From Flavobacteriaceae bacterium (GTDB taxonomy: Bacteria > Bacteroidota > Bacteroidia > Flavobacteriales > Flavobacteriaceae), in contig JAOZTK010000006.1 in NCBI GenBank assembly GCA_029942185.1, positions 1 to 35,087 on the forward strand: a stretch of 35,087 nucleotides of DNA, in the 5' to 3' direction. The notes beneath the pieces were generated by a model. That model ran no database searches and was not told the DNA's origin. It saw nothing but the letters and a program-made list of their open reading frames with translations. Made by a program: the position numbers and the translations under genes. This document shows, piece by piece, positions 24,813 through 33,702 of this stretch (positions are counted from its first letter, which is position 1; each line of letters starts with the position of its first letter).

Positions 24813-25883
24813 TTACATTTTATAAACAATTGCATTGATATTCATCCCTGCACCGACAGATGCAAACATAATAATATCATTTTTTGATACTGATTGGAAC
24901 TCAATTTGCTTTTTTAATACTTGATCAAATAATGTAGGAACTGTAGCTACAGAGCTATTACCCAATAGGTTTATACTCATGGGCATTACCTTATCAGGTG
25001 TAGGAACTTTATATTGTCTAAAGAAGCGTTTAATAATAGCTTCATCCATTTTTTCATTAGCTTGATGTATAAAAACTTTTTTAAGATTATGTATATCAAC
25101 TGTTGTTTTATCTAGAGCCGCTTTCATGGCAATTGGGACATTATTTAAGGCATATTCATATATTTTACGACCGTGCATTTTGATATACCTTACATCCGCA
25201 TCTTCTGTCTTGTCAAAAGAATTTCCAAAATATAAATAATAGGCCTCCTCATAAGTATCTGTTCGACTTGCAGTACTGAGCACACCCCTTTTTATTTTTT
25301 CATCTTTTGCTTCAATAATTGTTGCACCGGCACCATCTGAATAAATCATCGCATCTCTATCATGTACATCTACCACTCTCGATAGTGTTTCAGAACCAAT
25401 AACTAATACTTTTTTTGCCATGCCCGATCTGATAAATGCATGTGCTTGTACGACGCCTTCGATCCAACCCGGACAACCAAATAAAATATCATAAGCGACA
25501 CAGTTTGGGTTTTTTATTCTTAATTTGTGTTTTACACGAGATGCTAAACTTGGTAAAACATCAGTTTGAATAGCAGCACTTTTTACATCTCCAAAGTTAT
25601 GTGACAAGATGATATAGTCAATTTTTTCTTTGTCAACTCCGGCATCCTCTATTGCTTTTTCGGCTGCAAAATATGCTAAATCAGATGAGTTGAAGTTTTT
25701 ACAGGCATAACGTCTTTCTTCAATACCTGTTATGGCTTTAAATTTTTCAATAACTGTCTCGTTGTCATATTCGAATGGAGTTCCGTCTTCTTGGAGGAAT
25801 TCATTCTTCAAAAAATCAGAATTCTTTTTTATAATACTAGGTATGTAGCTACCTGTTCCTGTAATTACTGTATTAATAGGCAT
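24813..25883 (-). CDS. 3-oxoacyl-ACP synthase III family protein (FabH-like)
   Basis: The 356-residue thiolase-fold protein has the FabH catalytic set: Cys137 in DILFGCPGWIEG, His273 in VFIHQANEKMDE, and Asn309 in INLLGNSSVATVPT. It performs a decarboxylative Claisen condensation starting from an acyl-CoA primer, or a related reaction. It is about 30 residues longer than housekeeping FabH, with an insertion near the N-terminus (residues ~20-48), so it may be a specialised relative rather than the fatty-acid initiation enzyme. It is monocistronic, with its own -33/-7 promoter and a terminator. I leave the gene symbol blank for that reason. Confidence 0.85.
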   Translation of the reverse strand: MPINTVITGTGSYIPSIIKKNSDFLKNEFLQEDGTPFEYDNETVIEKFKAITGIEERRYACKNFNSSDLAYFAAEKAIEDAGVDKEKIDYIILSHNFGDVKSAAIQTDVLPSLASRVKHKLRIKNPNCVAYDILFGCPGWIEGVVQAHAFIRSGMAKKVLVIGSETLSRVVDVHDRDAMIYSDGAGATIIEAKDEKIKRGVLSTASRTDTYEEAYYLYFGNSFDKTEDADVRYIKMHGRKIYEYALNNVPIAMKAALDKTTVDIHNLKKVFIHQANEKMDEAIIKRFFRQYKVPTPDKVMPMSINLLGNSSVATVPTLFDQVLKKQIEFQSVSKNDIIMFASVGAGMNINAIVYKM

Positions 25884-25903
25884 GATTTAGATATTTAAAG
25901 TTG

Positions 25904-25933
25904 CGAAAGTACATTTTTTTAAATATCAAGCAA
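25904..25933 (-). promoter_or_regulatory. Bacteroidota-type promoter of the ketoacyl synthase gene
   Basis: On the minus strand TTG (25931-25933) is followed after 19 bases by TACTTTCG (25904-25911), one base away from TAnnTTTG. It lies about 20 bp before the start codon at 25883, with spacing as expected for the main sigma factor of the phylum. Confidence 0.5.
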
Positions 25934-26028
25934 GAGAATTATCAAAAATACCCAAATCAATTGATAAAAGTAGCTTTGGATTTTGTTTGCTTTACGCAAA
26001 AAAATAGGATAAATAGTTGCAAATTGAG

Positions 26029-26511
26029 TTATAAAAAAGATTGATCAAATGAAAAGGGTAACAAATCTTTTAGTGAATTTGCTTTAATAACCTTTCCAAT
26101 TTCTCCCATAAAGAATACCTCAATGGGCTCTTTTTGCTTTACTTCGTATTCTAAGAGACTTTGTCGACAAGCGCCACATGGGGCAACAGGCTGATCAATT
26201 TCTTGATTTTTTGATTTAACTGCGATGGCAATTTTTTTAATTACAACATCCGGATATCTTGAGGCGGCACTCCAAACGGCCACTCGCTCAGCACACATTC
26301 CGGAAGGGTAAGCAGCATTTTCTTGATTGTTTCCTATTACTATTTTTCCGTTGGCTAAAAGGATAGCCGCTCCTACTTGAAAATGTGAATAGGGAGCATA
26401 AGCACTGTTGATAGCGTTTTTTGCTTCTTGCATTAAAGCACGAATGTCAATTGTTAATTCAGACAAAGACTCAAAAATTGTAAAGGATGTTTGTTTCTTA
26501 AACTCTTTCAA
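26029..26511 (-). CDS. cdd: Cytidine deaminase
   Basis: The 160-residue enzyme has the zinc and catalytic motifs of the small tetrameric cytidine deaminases: GMCAERVAVW with Cys73 as zinc ligand and Glu75 as proton shuttle, and PCGACRQ with Cys112 and Cys115. The substrate region YAPYSHFQVGAAILLANG is also typical. It hydrolyses cytidine and deoxycytidine to the uridines in pyrimidine salvage. It starts 17 bp after the porV stop and is the last gene of porU-porV-cdd. The linkage is known in other Flavobacteriaceae but has no obvious functional logic. Confidence 0.93.
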   Translation of the reverse strand: MKEFKKQTSFTIFESLSELTIDIRALMQEAKNAINSAYAPYSHFQVGAAILLANGKIVIGNNQENAAYPSGMCAERVAVWSAASRYPDVVIKKIAIAVKSKNQEIDQPVAPCGACRQSLLEYEVKQKEPIEVFFMGEIGKVIKANSLKDLLPFSFDQSFL

Positions 26512-26528
26512 TGCGTCCGGTTAATTAA

Positions 26529-27647
26529 TTAAAAATAGTCAAAGGATTCTCCTAAATTGAAACCTAGAGAAAAGCGTAATGTATTTTCTAAAGGATTATT
26601 AATATCTGATGCATTAAACAAATAAGAAAAGTCAATGCTAGCAGATCTAAATTTAAAGCCAGCTCCTACGGTAAAAAATTTACGCGCTCCTTTTATTTCA
26701 CTTTCATGGAAAAATCCCGTTCTTAAAGCAAACGCGTCATTGTATACATACTCAGCACCTACAGCCCAAGTAAATTCTTTAATTTCTTCACTAAAACCAT
26801 CCGGTGCATCACCAAAAGAACTAATCATTCCCTCAAAAAAACCTATATCATTATCCCAATCATTAGGGGGTGTTGGAACTAGTAGTTTTGTGGATTCTAG
26901 CGTAAGTGCTACTTTGTTATAATCATCGAGGATAAAATCAAAACCTGCACCTAATTTCATATTTGTCGGGATAAAATTTTCTCTACCACCAGGGACATAA
27001 GATACTTTAGGACCGATATTTGAAATGTTAAAACCACCGCGGAAAATTCCATTAAAATTTCCATAATTTGATTCGGGTGATTCAAAATAACCTGAAATAT
27101 CTACACTAAATGCATTTACAGTTTGTATATCGGAGTTTTGAACTCTAAGTGTAAAATCAGAACGAATATATCGTAAAGTTACCCCTAAACTAAAAGACTC
27201 GCTTAATTTTAAAGCGTAAGTGCCATCAACTGCTAATTCATTTGGTTTTTCTTTAGTAAGTGGTTCTCCACTTTCATCGGTAAGTTGTATTTCACCCAAT
27301 GTAAAATATTTAAAACTTGCAGCCCAAGCGCTTCGTTCATTTAATTTGTTCGTAACAGAGATGCCCCCTAAGTATACGTCATTGACTAATTGATTCATCC
27401 AAGGAGTAAAATTAACTCCTATAGATAATTCCATATCATTAAAGGCTGCTTTGGAAGGATTATGGTGTTGTGAATTAAAATCAGAAGTAGTAGCGACACC
27501 AATATCACCCATTCCACCGGATCTTCCATCAGGTGTAATTAATAAAAATGGGGCGGCTGTTGTGATAGCATTGACCTCTTGTGCCATTATATTCTTGGGA
27601 GAAATTAATAAGAGTAATGTTAGTAGGAATAGAATTCTATATCGCAT
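26529..27647 (-). CDS. porV: T9SS outer-membrane protein PorV
   Basis: The ORF track begins at 27692, but the signal peptide MRYRILFLLTLLLLISPKNIMAQE begins at the internal Met, so I place the start at 27647 (372 residues). The 15 upstream residues (MRIEKPKKSK...) are charged and do not fit a leader. The mature protein begins with the PorV-type segment ITTAAPFLLITPDGRSGGMGDIGVATTSD and continues as an outer-membrane beta-barrel of the FadL-like group. PorV shuttles T9SS cargo from the SprA/Sov translocon to the PorU sortase. The gene lies directly behind porU, as in Flavobacterium johnsoniae. Confidence 0.93.
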   Translation of the reverse strand: MRYRILFLLTLLLLISPKNIMAQEVNAITTAAPFLLITPDGRSGGMGDIGVATTSDFNSQHHNPSKAAFNDMELSIGVNFTPWMNQLVNDVYLGGISVTNKLNERSAWAASFKYFTLGEIQLTDESGEPLTKEKPNELAVDGTYALKLSESFSLGVTLRYIRSDFTLRVQNSDIQTVNAFSVDISGYFESPESNYGNFNGIFRGGFNISNIGPKVSYVPGGRENFIPTNMKLGAGFDFILDDYNKVALTLESTKLLVPTPPNDWDNDIGFFEGMISSFGDAPDGFSEEIKEFTWAVGAEYVYNDAFALRTGFFHESEIKGARKFFTVGAGFKFRSASIDFSYLFNASDINNPLENTLRFSLGFNLGESFDYF

Positions 27648-27725
27648 GATTTCTAATTTAGTTTTTGATTTTTTAGGTTTTTCAATTCTCATTATGAGTA
27701 GTCATAACGGCAAATATCAATAAAA

Positions 27726-30700
27726 TTATTGAAGTATGACTAATTTTTCATATTTTTCTGCTTTTAACTCGGATTGTGTGGCATTGATACTTAATTTGTA
27801 AACATAAACGCCTTTTCCTATTTTTTTGCCAAAATCATCCAAACCATCCCATTGAATCTCTCTAGAATGACTTCCAGGACTTTGAATTAATCGGTTTATC
27901 GTTTTTACTAATTTACCGGACACTGTATAAATTTGCACCTGTACTTCCAGGGGTTCATTAGGTTTGTTGTGACTAAACCAAAATTCCGTATAATTAACAA
28001 AAGGATTTGGGTAGTTTAACACGTGTTCAATTACCAATTCACTATCGTCCAACACTACAAATTGCAACTCTGCTTCAGCCGGATTATTATAGGTGTCATA
28101 CGCTTTTAAATGTATTTTGTGTGTTCCGATTTCCAAATTCCTGAGTCGATATTCCAAATTGCCCTTTTTATAATTATTTAACTCAGTAGTATAATAATCG
28201 TTTAACAATATAGGATTTTGCTGGTCGTCATCTAAAATGGCAACAATATCATGATCTACTGAAGATAACGAAGTATTGATTCCATTCTCATCCTCAAAAA
28301 AGGCTAAAAAGAGTGGTGATTGATTGGTGCTTCCTCCATCGATAAACGATTTGTCATTCATATAAAGTTGAATAGTAGGCCCTTGATTGTCCTCAGGGGC
28401 GTTTTCATCAATTCCACCTACCGTAACGTCAAGGTTATAACCAGCTTTGTCACTACTGTCATTGTCTGCATAAAAACTTAATTTTCCTTTTCCATAGGCA
28501 ATTCGAATGTCTTTAGGGACGACAAAATCAAAGCTAAACACTCCGTTTGATACCGTGGCACTACCTCTAAAAATTTTACTTTCTTGTGTGTCAAATACCA
28601 TGATACCTGCAACTCCGTCATTGTTTAAAGTTTCTTTATCAATGGGTTTATCATAGATAGTAGCAGAGAGTACCCCATTAAAACTCGAGTCAAGATTTCC
28701 TGTATTATCGGTTATAATCCCTTTAAAAGACACATGTGATAGTGCTTTAATAGTATCCAATTCTTGCGTTATGGGTTTGTTGTTCATATGGGTAATTTGA
28801 ATATCCGGTTTGGGAACAGCTAATTTCATAGCAGCATCGCCAAATGAAAAAACAAAATAGCGCTGTCTGCTGCTAGTGTCATTATTTTTTGAAATTCTTA
28901 AGTTTTCAGAGATGCTATTACTGATATCGGGGTTATATTCCAACAACCTAGGGATTAAACCATTGTTTAAATCGCCACCTACATTAATATATATAGCTCT
29001 AGCGGTAGCTATATGATGAACTCCTCCACCGTTAGGGTTTCGAATCACCAATTCACCTGCTGTATTCGGTCTTGATGGATTGTCAAAACGGGCAAATTCA
29101 CAAGAAATAATCATAATAAGCGGGAGTGTATTATAATTGTTCCAAGCCTCGATGTTTTGTGTGGTTAAAAGCTTTTCCGCAGCAAGTCCATCTTCACCTC
29201 CATGTCCAAAATAATTTGCCACTAAAACTCCTTTCTCAATACTATTGACAATGGCTTTGTTGGCTTCGGGGTATTCGGCTCCACCGGAGGATATTACTTG
29301 AGGATAGGCATCTGCGTAAATCTTTTTAATATTAAAAATGGGCTTGTTTATTTTTATTTTATCTGCTAGAATTTCCTGACTTATTTGTAGCGTAATGTCT
29401 GAAATTTTATCTGCGTCATCAGCTATAATCGCTATTTGGTTTCTCCAATCTCCAAGAGCGGACTCTTTGTAGTAACTGAGCATTTTATCAATTACATTTT
29501 TTGCCTCAGTAGTTGTTCTTACCGGCATTCTACTAATGGCCACATCTTGTGTTTGTATAGAACCAAAGTCTAAATCACCTTCATCATCATCACTTACAAT
29601 GGCAAAAAAATCATCGGTTACAAATGCGTTGGTAACACTATAACTAATATATGATTGAAATGCAGGAACAATATTTTCTTCTTTTTCATAGATTTCTTTA
29701 AAATCATAAGAAGCATCACCGAACATCAGTACGTATTGTAGACGAGGTGTGGAATTATCATATAAAAATTTGATAAAATCACGAATCGCTGTTATATCAT
29801 TTGCTCCAGATCCAAATTCATTATAAATTTGATAAAGAGGAACTACTTCAACATTCAGACCGCTATTTTCTCTGTGATATTGAGCTAAAGATTCCGCTTC
29901 ATTTATCAAAAACTCTTTCGTTAATATTAGGTAATCCACATCTTGTAAAGCGTGTAAATTTTGATTGTTAATCCTGGGATTGTCAATAGAATTCGGCGTG
30001 TAATAATTTTCCGTGCTTAGGACAACGTATTCGTTTAAACGACCACCTTGAACCGTGAATGTAAACTCATTTCCGCTACTTTGATTACTAATTCTTTTGG
30101 GAGTAATAGGGTCGGTTACATCCCATAAATTGTAGATTTTAGAAGCGTTTTGTAATTTAAAAGAGATGGGTATATTATTGTTGATCATTTCAAAATTGCG
30201 AAATGAAAATTGTTTATCCGTTGCGTTTAGTTTCTTTTTCCCAATAATCTCAATATAATCGAGATAAGCTTTGGCTGCAGCATCACCATTATTAGTATAG
30301 CTTAATTTTATATCAAATTGGTCACTGCTAGCATCGTAATTTTCGCTTTCTTTTCTTTCTCGAGCCCATATATATTGGCTGGTTGCTCCAAAACCAAGGC
30401 TGTAAATACTTTGACTGCCAATACTAACATCCATAGATGTAGGATGAACAGAAGAAGCAACTGCTCTGGTGGTTATGCTGACAGGATAAGCGGTGTCGAT
30501 GTTGTCAAAACGTATAGATATCGTTTTTTGGCTTGTAATATCAAAAGACTCACCCAACCATTGCTGTCCCATTTGAAATAAGTTTTTTCTATCGATTTCA
30601 TGTACGACATAATCGTCATAATTAGTCAGGAATAATTGCGGTGGCGAATTGTTGCTTTCGAGATCTGTGATGCGTTTAGCCACTTGATTTTTTATATGTA

Positions 30701-31532
30701 TGAAATAATAAGCTTTATCAGAATAGATGTTTTTTACATGTTCTATGGATTCAATAGTTCCATCATGTTTCCAACTTTCAGGGCCTCGTGCGTAAAAAAG
30801 AATATAATCATTTGAGTCAAAGCTTCCGTCTTCTTCTCCATTGACATATATGGCATTTTCTTGTAGGTCGTCGTATCTAAAATCACCAATTCGATAAGGC
30901 AATAGGTGTCCGCCGTTTCCGTAAATACTTAGATGACTCGGGTTTATACTGTTGATATTTACGCCAATATTTTTAAGAAAGGAATAATCAATTTTAAAGA
31001 CTCCGGTAGTGTCAACACTGAATTTAAACCAGTCGCCCGAAGCCAATACAGAGTTGGAAGCATAGGTGTTTTTATCATTTGAGGCAAGTGTTTTTAATTG
31101 ATAATGAACTTCAAATGATAGAACTTTTTGAATTCGATTGTCTTGTTTAATCAAGGGTGTTATCCTGATATATGCATGCGAAATATCTCTGGTAGAAATT
31201 ATTTCAAAACTAGGCTGAATAGTGGAAGGGATATTTACAAGTGCTACATCGTACAATTCTTGTTTAGGAACATCTTTATATACAATGTTTTTAATTTTGA
31301 ACTCAGATACCTTTGAATAATTTGGAACTTGCCATTTCTTGACAAAATCCGGCATTTTAGTTGCTACATTAATTGAATTGTTTTTAACAATTGGAATTTG
31401 CCATGTTTTATTTTTGTCAATTTGAAATGTTTGTTTTGGCATCCATTCCAATTCGATATTTTTTATCAAAAAATCTTGGGAAGTCATATATAGGGAGCAA
31501 AAAACGGCTATAAGAAAATATATATATTTCAT
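27726..31532 (-). CDS. porU: T9SS sortase PorU (gingipain-family C25 peptidase)
   Basis: The 1268-residue protein starts with a signal peptide (MKYIYFLIAVFCSLYMTSQ). A long N-terminal beta-rich part is followed by a C25-type peptidase domain: the catalytic His777 in NYFGHGGEDGL and Cys811 in MIISCEFARFDN. The C-terminal segment from YPNPFVNYTEFWF to KYEKLVILQ has the immunoglobulin-like sorting-domain form that PorU retains. PorU removes C-terminal sorting domains from exported cargo at the cell surface and attaches it to lipopolysaccharide. It heads the porU-porV-cdd transcription unit; porV starts 78 bp downstream. Divergent gldJ completes the known flavobacterial arrangement. Confidence 0.95.
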   Translation of the reverse strand: MKYIYFLIAVFCSLYMTSQDFLIKNIELEWMPKQTFQIDKNKTWQIPIVKNNSINVATKMPDFVKKWQVPNYSKVSEFKIKNIVYKDVPKQELYDVALVNIPSTIQPSFEIISTRDISHAYIRITPLIKQDNRIQKVLSFEVHYQLKTLASNDKNTYASNSVLASGDWFKFSVDTTGVFKIDYSFLKNIGVNINSINPSHLSIYGNGGHLLPYRIGDFRYDDLQENAIYVNGEEDGSFDSNDYILFYARGPESWKHDGTIESIEHVKNIYSDKAYYFIHIKNQVAKRITDLESNNSPPQLFLTNYDDYVVHEIDRKNLFQMGQQWLGESFDITSQKTISIRFDNIDTAYPVSITTRAVASSVHPTSMDVSIGSQSIYSLGFGATSQYIWARERKESENYDASSDQFDIKLSYTNNGDAAAKAYLDYIEIIGKKKLNATDKQFSFRNFEMINNNIPISFKLQNASKIYNLWDVTDPITPKRISNQSSGNEFTFTVQGGRLNEYVVLSTENYYTPNSIDNPRINNQNLHALQDVDYLILTKEFLINEAESLAQYHRENSGLNVEVVPLYQIYNEFGSGANDITAIRDFIKFLYDNSTPRLQYVLMFGDASYDFKEIYEKEENIVPAFQSYISYSVTNAFVTDDFFAIVSDDDEGDLDFGSIQTQDVAISRMPVRTTTEAKNVIDKMLSYYKESALGDWRNQIAIIADDADKISDITLQISQEILADKIKINKPIFNIKKIYADAYPQVISSGGAEYPEANKAIVNSIEKGVLVANYFGHGGEDGLAAEKLLTTQNIEAWNNYNTLPLIMIISCEFARFDNPSRPNTAGELVIRNPNGGGVHHIATARAIYINVGGDLNNGLIPRLLEYNPDISNSISENLRISKNNDTSSRQRYFVFSFGDAAMKLAVPKPDIQITHMNNKPITQELDTIKALSHVSFKGIITDNTGNLDSSFNGVLSATIYDKPIDKETLNNDGVAGIMVFDTQESKIFRGSATVSNGVFSFDFVVPKDIRIAYGKGKLSFYADNDSSDKAGYNLDVTVGGIDENAPEDNQGPTIQLYMNDKSFIDGGSTNQSPLFLAFFEDENGINTSLSSVDHDIVAILDDDQQNPILLNDYYTTELNNYKKGNLEYRLRNLEIGTHKIHLKAYDTYNNPAEAELQFVVLDDSELVIEHVLNYPNPFVNYTEFWFSHNKPNEPLEVQVQIYTVSGKLVKTINRLIQSPGSHSREIQWDGLDDFGKKIGKGVYVYKLSINATQSELKAEKYEKLVILQ

Positions 31533-31559
31533 ATGTTTAAAATCTATTTTTAAGCAGTT

Positions 31560-31579
31560 ATCCCGATAACTATCGGGAT
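31560..31579. repeat. CCCGATA inverted repeat in the porU leader
   Basis: atcccgata / tatcgggat separated by two bases forms a 9-bp stem. It lies 28 bp upstream of the porU start, within its predicted 5' leader. The sequence is of a type I recall as a frequent dispersed palindrome in flavobacterial genomes; only one copy is in this window. Confidence 0.6.
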
Positions 31580-31694
31580 TGTTCGCTATTAAACATTAGC
31601 TTGTGTGTCAAGTTTTGATGTGCTCGGTTCATATATGGGTTCAGTTTACTTATGATGAAATGTATATAAATCCTTAAGTGAATAAGGACAACTG

Positions 31695-31702
31695 CAAAGA
31701 TA
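31695..31702 (-). promoter_or_regulatory. -7 box of the porU operon
   Basis: On the minus strand the sequence is TATCTTTG, a full match to TAnnTTTG in its most usual flavobacterial form. It predicts a leader of about 155 nt before porU, containing the hairpin at 31560-31579. No strong -33 TTG was found. Confidence 0.5.
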
Positions 31703-31897
31703 AAAAATCACAATACTTATCAGAGCAGATTAGTCGTAGATTTAAACTTTACTCACATCCAATAACGTTTGATTCTTATAGATAGTATATTGTTATCGGA
31801 AAGTGTTTTTAAATGCTTTTATTTTAAAATATAATAAAATATTGTTTTAAGCGTTATTCAATCTGAATAATAGAACCGCTAAAAGTTTAGAATTTTC

Positions 31898-31927
31898 TTG
31901 TATAAAAAGATAATTATTGTAAATTGC
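31898..31927 (+). promoter_or_regulatory. Probable gldJ promoter
   Basis: TTG at 31898-31900 and TAAATTGC at 31920-31927 are separated by 19 bases, the usual spacing; the -7 box deviates from TAnnTTTG. Transcription would begin about 20-25 bp before the ATG at 31956. Confidence 0.35.
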
Positions 31928-31955
31928 GCGGTTCAAAACACCTAATATAATTATC

Positions 31956-33632
31956 ATGAAATTATTAAAATTGACTGTTTTTACAGTGGCCCTCATCAGT
32001 TTAATAAGCTGTGGTAAATCAGGAAGTACTTCACTCACCGGATGGACAGAAAAGGATAAGACATTAGGAGGCTTTTCAACTCCTAAGAAATTTAAGGATC
32101 AAAGAACACCACCGGGAATGGTTCTTGTGGAAGGTGGTACATTTACAATGGGACATGTCCAAGATGACGTGATGTTTGATTGGAATACCACTCCCAAAAA
32201 ACAACAAGTTCGATCTTTTTACATGGATGAAGCAGAGGTCACGAACCAAGAGTATATTTTTTATTTAGAATGGACAGAAAGAGTTTTTCCACCACATAAC
32301 GAAAATTATAAACATATTTATCATGCTACCTTGCCGGACACTTTAGTATGGAGAGATCGTTTGGGCTTTAACGAGTCCTTGACGGAAACCTATCTACGAC
32401 ATCCCGCTTATTCGAATTATCCTGTAGTAGGAGTAAGTTGGGTACAAGCAACCGAATATTGTAAATGGCGAGGTGATAGAGTTAATGAAAAAATATTGAT
32501 GGATAAAGGGATTTTAAAAAATCTCTTTGTATTGGATTCTTTAAGAATTGAGGGTAGAGATCATTTTGTAACAGATACGTATTTGTTGAATCCACGTTAT
32601 ATGTTCGATGGTGATTCCAGTATTTATAAAAAAGGTCTTCCATCCAAAAAAGTCCGAAAAAGAGGGGAATCAAGACCTAGAAGAGGACAATTTAGTGGTA
32701 GGCATGTTAAAACATCAGATGGAATATTTTTGCCCAAGTTTAGATTGCCAACTGAAAGTGAATGGGAATTTGCTGCAAAAGCGCTCTCGGAGAACAGATC
32801 TTATAACGAAATAAGGGGACGTAAAAAATTCCCATGGAATGGTCGTTATACACGTAATAAAGATAGAAAATATCGCGGTGATCAATTGGCTAACTTCAAG
32901 TTAGGAAAGGGAGATTATAGTGGTGTAGCAGGATGGAGTAATGATGGAGCAGATATTACCATAGCTGTTAAATCATATCCTCCAAATGCACATGGTCTAT
33001 ACGATATGGCCGGTAATGTTGCAGAGTGGGTTGCCGATGTATATCGTCCAATCATCGATACTGAAGCAAATGATTTTAACTATTATCGTGGAAATGTGTT
33101 TTCCAAACCAAAAATTAATCGTGAGGGAAGGGTAGTTATTGCCGATTACACAACAATAGATTATGACACACTGGATAACGGAAGAATTATACCTGCAGAC
33201 AGACCCGGAAATATTATTTTTGTTCCAATCACTAAGCGAGATGCTTTTATGCGTAATAATTATGAAAAATCATATAATGTAGATTTTAGAGATGGCGATA
33301 TGGCATCGACTCGACATTTTGAAAGAGAAGATGAAGATTTTGAAGTAAGCCCTAGAATGTACAATCACCCTGTTATCCCAAAGATTTTAGGTGAAGGAGG
33401 AATGCGAAGACAAATATATGACGGTAAAATGCGTAGAACCTTGGTAAGTAATAAGACAAGAGTCTATAAAGGAGGATCATGGAAAGATAGAGAATATTGG
33501 TTAGATCCTGCGCAAAGACGTTACCTTCCACAATACTCTGCAACAAGTTTTATTGGTTTTAGGTGTGCAATGGATCGACTAGGACCCATGACTTCCAGTA
33601 AAAGAAATGCATTTCCAAAAAATAAAAAATAA
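31956..33632 (+). CDS. gldJ: Gliding motility lipoprotein GldJ
   Basis: The 558-residue protein begins with a lipoprotein signal, VALISLISC with Cys19 as the lipidation site. The body is a formylglycine-generating-enzyme/sulfatase-modifying-factor-like domain: PPGMVLVEGGTFTMGH, FYMDEAEVTNQEY, YPVVGVSWVQATEYCKWRGDR, FRLPTESEWEFAAKA, GLYDMAGNVAEWVADVY, and GGSWKDREYWLDPAQRRYL...IGFRCAMD. This is the GldJ plan, with long insertions between motifs. GldJ is required for gliding and for stability of the T9SS motor proteins in Flavobacterium johnsoniae. Its divergence from porU matches that species. The C-terminal tail (RLGPMTSSKRNAFPKNKK) is present, so the gene looks complete. Confidence 0.95.
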   Translation: MKLLKLTVFTVALISLISCGKSGSTSLTGWTEKDKTLGGFSTPKKFKDQRTPPGMVLVEGGTFTMGHVQDDVMFDWNTTPKKQQVRSFYMDEAEVTNQEYIFYLEWTERVFPPHNENYKHIYHATLPDTLVWRDRLGFNESLTETYLRHPAYSNYPVVGVSWVQATEYCKWRGDRVNEKILMDKGILKNLFVLDSLRIEGRDHFVTDTYLLNPRYMFDGDSSIYKKGLPSKKVRKRGESRPRRGQFSGRHVKTSDGIFLPKFRLPTESEWEFAAKALSENRSYNEIRGRKKFPWNGRYTRNKDRKYRGDQLANFKLGKGDYSGVAGWSNDGADITIAVKSYPPNAHGLYDMAGNVAEWVADVYRPIIDTEANDFNYYRGNVFSKPKINREGRVVIADYTTIDYDTLDNGRIIPADRPGNIIFVPITKRDAFMRNNYEKSYNVDFRDGDMASTRHFEREDEDFEVSPRMYNHPVIPKILGEGGMRRQIYDGKMRRTLVSNKTRVYKGGSWKDREYWLDPAQRRYLPQYSATSFIGFRCAMDRLGPMTSSKRNAFPKNKK

Positions 33633-33655
33633 GAGAATATTTTTTTAATAAATTC

Positions 33656-33689
33656 AAACCTCATATTCAAAAGAAAATGAGGTTTTTTT
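33656..33689 (+). terminator. Rho-independent terminator of gldJ
   Basis: aaacctcat / atgaggttt with a 12-base loop is followed by a run of seven T. It lies 24 bp after the gldJ stop and abuts the murF promoter and start. Confidence 0.8.
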
Positions 33690-33690
33690 G

Positions 33691-33698
33691 TATCTTTC
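33691..33698 (+). promoter_or_regulatory. Possible -7 box of murF
   Basis: tatctttc is one base from TATCTTTG and sits five bases before the GTG that best fits the murF start. Transcription would begin at about the start codon, giving a leaderless message; the -33 region would overlap the gldJ terminator. Confidence 0.35.
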
Positions 33699-33702
33699 AT
33701 TC

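Larger units (their letters stand above)
31533..31955. other. Divergent porU / gldJ promoter region
   Basis: This 423-bp gap between divergent genes contains the CCCGATA hairpin near porU, a canonical -7 box for porU at 31695-31702, and a probable gldJ promoter at 31898-31927. I saw no further coding sequence in it. Confidence 0.7.

Noticed and set aside
27648-27692. N-terminal extension of PorV given by the ORF track
   Set aside because: The 15 residues are charged and precede a normal signal peptide starting at an internal Met; the longer start would bury the leader.
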